Source: an uncultured Acholeplasmatales bacterium
GTDB taxonomy: Bacteria; Bacillota_I; Bacilli_A; Acholeplasmatales; Anaeroplasmataceae
Length of the DNA: 64,000 nt
Reading direction: 5' to 3'
NCBI GenBank assembly: GCA_944323055.1
Contig: CALUQZ010000004.1
Coordinates: 41,190-105,189, forward strand
The notes under the pieces are model-generated. The model ran no database searches, was not told the origin of the DNA, and worked only from the letters and a program-made list of their open reading frames with translations. Position 1 is the stretch's first letter, and each line of letters begins with the position of its first letter. Position numbers and translations under genes: made by a program. This document shows, piece by piece, positions 43,379 to 51,580 of this stretch.

Positions 43379-44791
43379 CTAATATAAGCTTGTCGCATTA
43401 CGCTCACCATAAATTTGCGTAATCTGATAATAATAACTTGCATAAGGTTTAGCTGTTTGTTTTAAACGAGCCATACAATCACTAATTTGATAATCACTAG
43501 TTATAACCGGAAAATCTGATGGGTAATTATTACCTGGTAAAACCCTATTTGGATCGTAAAAAGCTTGACTATTAGCTTCACCTAAAGGATAAATCATAAA
43601 ATCAGTTCTTCTGTTATTAACAACATAAGTAGATGATTCAACTATTAAAGAAGATAAAATACCTGTACTATCTAATCTAAAAGTAACTTCTATTTGATGT
43701 AAATAATATTCTAAACTAGCTTTTCTTTCTTCTAAGATAGAAAAACTAAAATTATAAATATAACTTATAGAACCATCATCATTAGTACTATTAATAACAC
43801 TTTCTTTAAAGTCATAATTAGAATTATTTATAGCTAAACTATATAATCCTTTTAAGAAATTCTCAGCCCCATAATAATTGATACTACCAAATCCTAAAGT
43901 ATATTTAACACCTTCTAAATTATTTTCATCTAAATCTGTTAAATTTTCTTTAACATTACTAGTTTTATCAACTTTATATCCGCTAACAATTCCATCATTT
44001 AAACTATAACATTCATAATTGTTTCCATATTCTAAACTTACTAAATTAGTACCAAATTCATAGATTACTGAAATATTTTTATAAGCATAATCTTCTTCTG
44101 AAGTAATCTTATTATAAGCAGTACCTCGAGCAACTTGCCCTTTATTACTATCTACCATAGAAATCGCAGAACTTATATCTACATAATTTTCTACAACATT
44201 AACAACATAACTAGCTCTAATAGTACCTTGAGTAACAAAAACTGTATACTCACCTATACTAGTAAATGTTTCAGGAGCATTATTATTATTTTTATCTCTA
44301 ATAATAATTGTAAAATCTGCTAAATCAGTTAAATATTTAACTGTATCAGGTGTATCATTAGAATTCTGATAAGTTGCTATTACAGCTAAATTTTCACTAG
44401 TAAACTTTTCGCCTACTAAGTAGGTAGTTTTAGCATTAGTAGTATCTACAGCTAAACTCTTTAATCTTTGTTCATTTGGCATAGCCTCAACCGTTATATA
44501 ATACGGTTTTTCAATATTTTGATATTTAACTACTACTGCATAAACACCAGGCTTACTCATATCAACTTGACTTGAATCTATTTCTACTAAATCACTAACA
44601 TTTTGATTCCCATCACTAGTAGTAGCCTCAACTAATAAACCATCATAATTAAAAGTATCTCCTACTGTAAAATTAGCTTGATAACCTTTAATTGTTATAC
44701 TTGAAACTTCACTACTTTGACAAGAAACTAAAAATACTAACAATATTAATATGCTTAAAAAACTAATTAATATTTTTTTATACTTTTGCAA
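43379..44791 (-). CDS. Lipoprotein, short paralogue of the 829-residue protein
   Basis: 470 residues. Lipobox FLVSC (Cys24). Two Big_3-like domains are visible (ITIKGYQANFTVGDTF, then GVYAVVVKYQN; and again ending YTVFVTQGT). The whole chain matches the first 500 residues of the 829-residue protein, including ESSTYVVNNRRTDF against NDVYVVSDMRVQF. It stops where the longer copy continues (YGERNATSLY against YKGEKDAVNKY), so it is a shortened tandem duplicate or the longer one gained a C-terminus. Its reading frame is intact. Confidence 0.75.
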   Translation of the reverse strand: MQKYKKILISFLSILILLVFLVSCQSSEVSSITIKGYQANFTVGDTFNYDGLLVEATTSDGNQNVSDLVEIDSSQVDMSKPGVYAVVVKYQNIEKPYYITVEAMPNEQRLKSLAVDTTNAKTTYLVGEKFTSENLAVIATYQNSNDTPDTVKYLTDLADFTIIIRDKNNNNAPETFTSIGEYTVFVTQGTIRASYVVNVVENYVDISSAISMVDSNKGQVARGTAYNKITSEEDYAYKNISVIYEFGTNLVSLEYGNNYECYSLNDGIVSGYKVDKTSNVKENLTDLDENNLEGVKYTLGFGSINYYGAENFLKGLYSLAINNSNYDFKESVINSTNDDGSISYIYNFSFSILEERKASLEYYLHQIEVTFRLDSTGILSSLIVESSTYVVNNRRTDFMIYPLGEANSQAFYDPNRVLPGNNYPSDFPVITSDYQISDCMARLKQTAKPYASYYYQITQIYGERNATSLY

Positions 44792-44801
44792 ATTATCCCT
44801 C

Positions 44802-46799
44802 CTATCCTAACAAAGGCTCTATTGCTTCTCTTAATTCTGTTTCTGTAACACTTCCTGGTGATTTAAATCTAATATACCCTTCTTTATCAATAATTATAGT
44901 CATCGGATAAGTATCAGTCTTACCAAATAAAGCATTAGCGTATGTTTCACCTTCATTATCATAGGCATAGATTAAATCGTAATTTTGTTTGGCAATAAAT
45001 TCTAAAGTTGCTTCTGTTTCCATTTGATACCACGAATAATTAGACATAGCTATTACTTCAACTTCATCATATTCACTATTTACTTGACTAAAATGTGGTA
45101 ATTCCGCTTTGCATGGTGCACATTCAATATACCAACAATTAATTACTACTACTTTACCTAGATAATCTCTAATGTTTATCTTTTCATCAGTTCCTATTAA
45201 ACTAATATCTTGAGCTAAACATAGGTCTCCAACTTCATTACCAATTACTACATTATTTGCTAAAGGTTTTATATAATCATAAAAATAGTTATCATTATAA
45301 ATATTTTGTTCAGAAACTACTACTTTATTATCTTTATCTAAGATGACAATATAAGGATATTCTATAGTTAAACTAAATCTAGCTATTTCTGTTTGATTGA
45401 CTGAATCATAACCAAATAATAGATTTGAATCAGCAAATTGACTATCAGCTAAAAGCTTATATTCCTCTTTATTATCGTATTTACTAATCATAATAGAATC
45501 TATATTATCAGTAGTAATATCAGCTATTTGTTTAAATATCTCTTCATTAAAATCATCATAAAAATATAACAATTTTACTGATGCATCACTTTCATTAATA
45601 TCATATTCTTTTTCTGAATATAATTTAGTTGTAAAAGTATCTGCTATCATATTTTGTAAATAAACTTTTTGACTAAAATCAATATTAACTAAAACAATAA
45701 CTGTAATTAATAGGCCTATTAATAAAATAAAACTACTAATTCTTCCATATAGATTTAATTTACTCTTCTTATCTTTTTTACTTTTTATATCTTTTTCTTC
45801 TTTTATTTTAGTATTTGTACTATCTTTTAAACTAACATTAGACATTTGATAATTACTATCATCTTTAACTATTTTTACTTCTGTATTAGCTGCTAGAGCT
45901 AATTCTTGTCTTCTTTCTTTTCTAATATCAGCTATAATATTTTTCCACTTTATAGCCTCTTCTTTACAATGGCTAATACATTCACCACAATTAATACATT
46001 CATGATCTCCTACTTCTTTAACATCCATTTTACAAACATTAATACAAGCATGACAATCACTACATTTTTCCTTATCAACTTTAATAATACCTATTATTGA
46101 TAATTTATTAAATAATCCATATAAAGCTCCTAAAGGACATAAAAACCGACAAAAGACTCTATAGATAAAAATAGCTGCTAAAACAATAATTAACATCACT
46201 AAAAACTTCCAAGAAAATAAAGCTCCTAACATGCCGTAATAATCACTATTACTGCTAGGTATTAACAAAAATACGCCACCTTCAAATGTACCTATTGGGC
46301 AAATATATTTACAAAAACCAGGTACTGGCATATTATTTTCTTGTAAAGCATACATAAGTGGAACACCTATTACTAAAATAAACAATATGACATATTTAGT
46401 ATATGATAAAATACGCGTCACTTGGCTCTTTTTTAATTTTGGTGTCTTTATTTTATAAAGTAATTCTTGAAGTAATCCAGCCGGACATAAATAACCACAT
46501 ATAGTGCGTCCTAAAATGATGCAATATAGTAAAATAATACCAAAAACATAAGTCGGTGTCTTAGTTTTACTTTCAGCTAAAGCATTTTGAATAGACCCTA
46601 AAGGACAAGCTGTGATAGCTCCAGGACAAGAATAACAGTTAAGTCCTGGCCCACAAATATTCTTTAAAGGACCATCAAATAATTTACCTGATATGAACCC
46701 TTTAATATGGGCATTATGTAAAAGAGCTGAATATAATTGAATTAATTTTCTTTTGCTGGGGATTAATTTTAAAATAAAACAATTAATACGTTCTAACAT
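44802..46799 (-). CDS. Membrane polyferredoxin fused to a TlpA-like thioredoxin domain
   Basis: 665 residues. The N-terminal half is a NapH/MauN-like membrane protein with four or five helices and Cys motifs CGYLCP, CKYICPIG and CRFLCPLG, then two 4Fe-4S clusters (CSDCHACINVC, CINCGECISHC). After a linker and one more helix (about 345-365), residues 520-665 form a TlpA-like thioredoxin domain with C560-A-P-C563 in WYIECAPCKAELP. This joins electron flow in the membrane to a thiol-disulfide centre on one chain. It starts 1 base after the 258-residue membrane protein. Confidence 0.87.
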   Translation of the reverse strand: MLERINCFILKLIPSKRKLIQLYSALLHNAHIKGFISGKLFDGPLKNICGPGLNCYSCPGAITACPLGSIQNALAESKTKTPTYVFGIILLYCIILGRTICGYLCPAGLLQELLYKIKTPKLKKSQVTRILSYTKYVILFILVIGVPLMYALQENNMPVPGFCKYICPIGTFEGGVFLLIPSSNSDYYGMLGALFSWKFLVMLIIVLAAIFIYRVFCRFLCPLGALYGLFNKLSIIGIIKVDKEKCSDCHACINVCKMDVKEVGDHECINCGECISHCKEEAIKWKNIIADIRKERRQELALAANTEVKIVKDDSNYQMSNVSLKDSTNTKIKEEKDIKSKKDKKSKLNLYGRISSFILLIGLLITVIVLVNIDFSQKVYLQNMIADTFTTKLYSEKEYDINESDASVKLLYFYDDFNEEIFKQIADITTDNIDSIMISKYDNKEEYKLLADSQFADSNLLFGYDSVNQTEIARFSLTIEYPYIVILDKDNKVVVSEQNIYNDNYFYDYIKPLANNVVIGNEVGDLCLAQDISLIGTDEKINIRDYLGKVVVINCWYIECAPCKAELPHFSQVNSEYDEVEVIAMSNYSWYQMETEATLEFIAKQNYDLIYAYDNEGETYANALFGKTDTYPMTIIIDKEGYIRFKSPGSVTETELREAIEPLLG

Positions 46800-46800
46800 C

Positions 46801-47577
46801 TTAACCTAACCCTATACATTCTGTACAAATATTAATAGCTTTTTGATACACTCTTTGAGGTTCCCCGGCAACAACTCCTACAATTATAAGTGTAACAGCA
46901 ATAACTATAATACTTAATCTAACAATATTTATTATTAATTTTTCATGAGCTATTTTATTAAAATTGATACTTTTAGATATTCCTTCTTCTTTAAGAATAC
47001 TTTTAGCAAAAGATAAACCAATTTTAGCTAAATAATTAATATAATACGTATAAATAATTAATGTTAATAAAGATATAACTAACCACGGACTTATATGTAT
47101 TAACATATCAATTATTTGCCCATTAATATCACCATTATAAATAAAGTGATTAGGATTAAATAAATATAAAGATGTCATTATTAAACAAATTAAATATAAT
47201 AATAAACTAATAACAATTGCTACTTTCTTTTTATTATGAATCTTCATTAAAGATTTATAATTAGTATTATTACTACAATTATCATTAAATCTTCTTTCAA
47301 GAATTTTAAGTTTAGCTTCATTAGTTGTTTTTACATAATTATCTTTTTTGTCTTTAACTAATAAACTAAAGATAAAACTTATAATAATAACTAAAATATA
47401 AATAATGATAACAGGAAGAATTTGTAATAAATAACCTGTTACTAAATCTCTAGAATATAGAGGTTTAAGATCTGAAAAATATATTCTAGATAATTGAACA
47501 ATAAAACAAATAAACATAACAAAAGAGAAAAAAGCCGTTATATATTTAATGATTTTAAATACTTTCTCTTTATTCAT
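46801..47577 (-). CDS. Membrane protein with CD1871A-type CxxC tail
   Basis: 258 residues from the ATG at 47577, chosen for the AGGAG just upstream; a longer reading is less likely. Five or six helices are visible. The last 30 residues (GVVAGEPQRVYQKAINICTE followed by CIGLG) resemble the short CXXC protein family called CD1871A in clostridia, here fused to a larger membrane part. It lies between the redoxin lipoprotein and the polyferredoxin-thioredoxin fusion. I infer a redox relay role, with the tail CTEC as the thiol pair. Confidence 0.6.
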   Translation of the reverse strand: MNKEKVFKIIKYITAFFSFVMFICFIVQLSRIYFSDLKPLYSRDLVTGYLLQILPVIIIYILVIIISFIFSLLVKDKKDNYVKTTNEAKLKILERRFNDNCSNNTNYKSLMKIHNKKKVAIVISLLLYLICLIMTSLYLFNPNHFIYNGDINGQIIDMLIHISPWLVISLLTLIIYTYYINYLAKIGLSFAKSILKEEGISKSINFNKIAHEKLIINIVRLSIIVIAVTLIIVGVVAGEPQRVYQKAINICTECIGLG

Positions 47578-47596
47578 AACTACTCCTAATATGCAA

Positions 47597-47627
47597 ATAG
47601 TACTCATTTATGCTAAATGAGTACTAT
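47597..47627 (-). other. Perfect 14-bp inverted repeat after the redoxin lipoprotein gene
   Basis: ATAGTACTCATTTA (47597-47610), loop of 3, and its exact complement (47614-47627). No T tract follows on the minus strand; the downstream ribosome site is 10 bases on. It may stabilise the upstream mRNA or lower expression of the downstream genes, like the oppA-oppB hairpin. Confidence 0.6.
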
Positions 47628-47655
47628 CGCATTATGTAATAGAACTTATTTCAGC

Positions 47656-50600
47656 TTATTGATTAACATCAGCTGCATGTTCATTAGGTCCATAATATTT
47701 ATAATAATAACATAATTTTAACCATGAACCTTCAACATCTTTGAAACTATATTTATTCATTAATAATTCTAATAAAGTCTTAACTTCTTCATTAACTGCT
47801 ATACAACCATATGCTGAATGATCTGGGTCTGATATATAAAGAGAGCTATTTAACCATTCTCTAACATCACTAGTCCAATCACGATATAATGTTTTATCAG
47901 CTAAGATTGGTTGTTTATTATCATCTAATACTCTATGAGATTCTTTAGTTGTTTCTCCTGTTTCAGTATTTAGAGTATATGTCCATTCAACTAAATAACC
48001 TTCAGAATCAATAATTGAATCACCATAATCTGATAAACTCATATCAAATGTATTAGGATCTTTAGCTAAAGCATCTTCAAAAGTCATATTTATTAACATA
48101 TTAGAATAAATAAAATCAAAATATAGCGGATCTTTACTATATGTACCATCTGAATATAATTCATGATAATAACCATCATCACCTAAGATAACATCAATAC
48201 CTACAGATATAATAATATCTTCTATATCAGATGTATCACCTTCAGTGAAGTCTGAACTTGTCGTATAAGCAAATGAAGATGCTTTTTCTAATACAACATA
48301 TTCACTACCTAGATATACGACATCCATACTTACATTACCATAATCGCCATAATTAGAATAGAATGGAACAATATAGTATGTTTCTCCCGCTTCTAAATAA
48401 GCATATAATCTAAAGTCATTTACAATGATACCTTCAGCTTGTAAAGCATAATATTCTCTTATTTCAAAGTTAGCTTGTGCATAAATATCATAATCAATAC
48501 CTTCAATATAACAATCAGTAGAATTACCGCTCTTACCATAAACTAAATATACACCACTATGTTCTGGTACAAAAGCAAAATAGAATCCACGTGTTGTAAT
48601 AAAACGATCCATTGTATATTCTACACTACCAGCTACAACTGCACTTGTTACGTCATCTTTAATGCTGCCATCTGGATTTAAACTATTTGAAATATCTAAA
48701 TTTTCTACTGTAATAGCATTGTGGTGAGCTAAACCGATGGTTGGGTCAATTATTTGACCTGTACTTTGATCTACTCTACTATCACCTGAATAATCACCAT
48801 AAACATTATAATAAACTGTCATTTCTAACCATTGTTTATCTTTATTTGTTTCATTTTCGCCAATTTCATCAGCAATAGCTTCTAATACTTCTTTTAATTC
48901 TTCCGTCACAGGAGTATATCCTTGAGTTAAAGAGTTTGCTGCATATTGAGCATAGCGAATAATTAAATCATTAACTGATACACCATTTACTAAACTAGTG
49001 AAAGTATCTGTTTCAGCATAAGATAATAATGTATCATTACTAAAATGAGAAGCAGACATTAAATCAGCTAATAATAACGGACCATTTATATCATTAACAT
49101 GATAATAGCCATCATTTTCATTAAATACTACATTAACATAATTTAAATAACCACCATTTACGATATCTAAATCATTAGATGCTTCTCTAATAACAAATAA
49201 TGGTTCTGGAATACTTGTAGGTTCAACATAACGGAAATTCTTTAAATAAACTGTATCATCACCATCTGAAGCCATTTGATCTTTCATATAAACAAATGAG
49301 AATTCATAAACTCCATCTTTATCAGCAACAAATGGGTAATAAGTTACAAAATCAGAATCTACACCTGTAAATGTAGCTATAATAGCTCCATCATATATTA
49401 AATATAAATTATCTAAATCTTCTTCTGTTGAAGCTTTATAATCAAAAGCAAAAGCTTGACCAGCTTTAAGTTCAACATTCATATACATAATAGCATATGA
49501 ATTATCAACACCACTATTAGACGGAACTACCGCACTACCATCACCACTAACAATAAACGGCCATGAATAAGTAGCATCTGGTTCAGCCGTTTCTGGGGCA
49601 TAAGTAGCAACAAAACCACTTTGATTTAATACACCTTCTAAAGCGCTTGAACCTGGGAATGGAACATCTGGTACAATTTGTTCTTGCCCACCATTTTCTT
49701 CACTACCTTTATAAGTAGGAACATAATCTTCACCTAAATAGCCATCAAAAATATTAGCCCATCTTGAAGCTGATGTTATTGCACCTGATTCAATATAATC
49801 AGCTGTACCATATCTATCAATAAATACTGTTGTCGGATAACCTGTTACCGCAAACATCGTATTCATTTCATCAGAAATAGCTAATTCAAAATTTAAACCA
49901 TATTGTAAAGCTGCCGCTCTTACACTATCTTCATCATCAGCTCCAGAATAAGTAATACCTATTAAAGTTAAATCAAATCCTTGTTCAAGATAAGAATTAT
50001 AAGTTTCAACTAAAACAGGGAACTCTTCTAAACACCAACTACAAGTAGAATACCAGAAATTAATTATTACCAAATCATTTTCAGCTAACTTTTCTGATAA
50101 AGTCCATGTATTTCCCCAAGTTCCAGATTGTGGATTATAAGACTCAACTGAAAAATCATACATTTGATCTCCTACGCTATAAGTATGATTAGCAGGAGCT
50201 GCTTGATTACTAATTAAAGTAGGTGTACATGAAACATTAATAGGAGTTAAACTTCTATCTGATTTAGTTTTATAAACATCTGTTCCATCTTCAAACACAA
50301 AACCAAGTGGAGCATATAAAGTAACATCATATACATTAGGATCTAAATTAACTTGATACAAACCTTTCTCATCCGTCTCACCAGAAGCTACTTCTTCACC
50401 ATTTAATTCAAATGTTACAAGCGTACCAGCTAATTTACGACCATTAATTCCAACAACAGAAACTTCATACATAGGAATAGTAGGATCAACAGCCTTTTCT
50501 AATGTTATATTAAATACAACTTCATCCGTAACACTATTTTCACCATAACTTGCTTTTATACTAGCTGTTAAACTAGCATCAAGCTTACTACTTGGAAGCC

Positions 50601-50871
50601 CTAAATATTTAAGTTTATATTCTTCTATTTTTAAATAATCAGATGCCTCTGAACTTACAGAATATTCTACAGTAACATGTTCTATATCAGATTGATATAA
50701 ACTAATATCTGCAAATTCTTCAGACACCGAAGTAGGAATATTTAGACTATTAATTTTTTCTTTTGCTTGACTAACTAAAGCATTAAGATCAGGATCACTA
50801 GAACAACTAGCTACAAAAATTAGTAAAGCAATAGTAACAAATAACGATAGTACTTTTACTATTTTCTTCAT
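47656..50871 (-). CDS. Giant lipoprotein with TlpA-like redoxin domain
   Basis: 1071 residues. Lipobox IFVASC (Cys23). A helical segment, then an Ig-like domain (about residues 140-215, YDVTLYAPLGFVFEDG). The redoxin domain spans about 230-390 with C277-S-W-C280 in NFWYSTCSWCLEEFP and cis-Pro in TGYPTTVFID. After a linker come a jelly-roll-like part and two copies of the NDGYYHV module (about 577-695 and 890-1065). It should reduce or isomerise disulfides of surface proteins, fed by the polyferredoxin genes downstream. First gene of its operon. Confidence 0.8.
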   Translation of the reverse strand: MKKIVKVLSLFVTIALLIFVASCSSDPDLNALVSQAKEKINSLNIPTSVSEEFADISLYQSDIEHVTVEYSVSSEASDYLKIEEYKLKYLGLPSSKLDASLTASIKASYGENSVTDEVVFNITLEKAVDPTIPMYEVSVVGINGRKLAGTLVTFELNGEEVASGETDEKGLYQVNLDPNVYDVTLYAPLGFVFEDGTDVYKTKSDRSLTPINVSCTPTLISNQAAPANHTYSVGDQMYDFSVESYNPQSGTWGNTWTLSEKLAENDLVIINFWYSTCSWCLEEFPVLVETYNSYLEQGFDLTLIGITYSGADDEDSVRAAALQYGLNFELAISDEMNTMFAVTGYPTTVFIDRYGTADYIESGAITSASRWANIFDGYLGEDYVPTYKGSEENGGQEQIVPDVPFPGSSALEGVLNQSGFVATYAPETAEPDATYSWPFIVSGDGSAVVPSNSGVDNSYAIMYMNVELKAGQAFAFDYKASTEEDLDNLYLIYDGAIIATFTGVDSDFVTYYPFVADKDGVYEFSFVYMKDQMASDGDDTVYLKNFRYVEPTSIPEPLFVIREASNDLDIVNGGYLNYVNVVFNENDGYYHVNDINGPLLLADLMSASHFSNDTLLSYAETDTFTSLVNGVSVNDLIIRYAQYAANSLTQGYTPVTEELKEVLEAIADEIGENETNKDKQWLEMTVYYNVYGDYSGDSRVDQSTGQIIDPTIGLAHHNAITVENLDISNSLNPDGSIKDDVTSAVVAGSVEYTMDRFITTRGFYFAFVPEHSGVYLVYGKSGNSTDCYIEGIDYDIYAQANFEIREYYALQAEGIIVNDFRLYAYLEAGETYYIVPFYSNYGDYGNVSMDVVYLGSEYVVLEKASSFAYTTSSDFTEGDTSDIEDIIISVGIDVILGDDGYYHELYSDGTYSKDPLYFDFIYSNMLINMTFEDALAKDPNTFDMSLSDYGDSIIDSEGYLVEWTYTLNTETGETTKESHRVLDDNKQPILADKTLYRDWTSDVREWLNSSLYISDPDHSAYGCIAVNEEVKTLLELLMNKYSFKDVEGSWLKLCYYYKYYGPNEHAADVNQ

Positions 50872-50904
50872 GTTTACCCTCCAAAAATAAATCTAATTGT
50901 TAAT

Positions 50905-50932
50905 ATTATAGCATTTTGTTAGTTAAAAACAA
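50905..50932 (-). promoter_or_regulatory. Promoter of the redoxin-MoxR operon
   Basis: TTGTTT (50932-50927) and an extended -10 TGCTATAAT (TATAAT at 50910-50905) are 16 bases apart on the minus strand, followed by TGGAGGG ahead of the ATG at 50871. It is well placed to start the 19-kb unit down to 31664. Confidence 0.7.
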
Positions 50933-50939
50933 TGACTTA

Positions 50940-51345
50940 ATGAATTATTATTTAATTTTTTTATTAACTTATATATCATATACGATTTATATAATAAAAT
51001 TTATTATATAATTATCTTAAACAATACTTAAATTAATATAAAAATTTATCTAAAAAAGCCTTATATGAATATTAAAAAAAAGAAAATATATATTTAATAT
51101 ATTTTAAAATAATATTCCCGTTTTTTTGCTTAATTAAGCTATTATTTAAATGTTATACAATAAAATAATACATTCTAATTATCCCTATTTTTTGCATATT
51201 ATATAAATTAAATAAATTTTATATTTTTATTTGTTTATATACATTCAAAATTAATTATTGACTTTATTTTTAAAAGTTATATAAGGAACGATATTTTATT
51301 TATACAATAAAATTATATTCTAGATATTTAATATATATACTAATT
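50940..51345. other. AT-rich gene-free stretch
   Basis: About 400 bases with no ORF or RNA gene that I recognise. Two near-copies of TATACAATAAAAT occur (51154-51182 and 51301-51327). On the plus strand TTGACT at 51257 and TATAAG, 16 bases later, form a possible promoter facing the hairpin at 51346-51377; this is weak evidence for a small RNA. Confidence 0.35.
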
Positions 51346-51377
51346 AAAAAAATAGCATCCAATTAAAAATGCTATTT
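51346..51377 (-). terminator. Terminator after the ppx-ppk-small ORF unit
   Basis: AAATAGCAT (51350-51358) pairs with ATGCTATTT (51369-51377). Read on the minus strand it is followed by seven T. It closes the unit coming from ppx and ppk. Confidence 0.7.
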
Positions 51378-51390
51378 CTTAAATATTAAA

Positions 51391-51537
51391 CTATAAATAT
51401 ATATTAAATAAAACACCAATACTACTAGATAAAATAATACCTAATACAATAAATGTTATGTAAAATACAGCAAATATAACTAGATTAGGTAAATAATTTA
51501 TAATAAAATTCTCTTTTTTATTATATCCTTTATACAT
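51391..51537 (-). CDS. Small single-span membrane ORF (48 residues)
   Basis: I found this ORF between the ppk stop and the terminator. It begins MYKGYNKKENF, then has a hydrophobic helix (about residues 17-46) with ITFIVLGIILSSSIGVLF. No good ribosome site precedes the ATG. It starts 43 bases after ppk and ends 13 bases before the terminator hairpin, so its position fits the last gene of the ppx-ppk unit. A real gene is possible but not proven. Confidence 0.35.
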   Translation of the reverse strand: MYKGYNKKENFIINYLPNLVIFAVFYITFIVLGIILSSSIGVLFNIYL

Positions 51538-51580
51538 AATTAAATTAGCTATAGCTATTTTTATGTTTTATAATATCATT

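Noticed and set aside
43379..44791. Pseudogene or frameshifted fragment of the 829-residue gene
   Set aside because: It has its own lipobox, ribosome site and clean stop, and the next gene begins 13 bases later, with no leftover frame.
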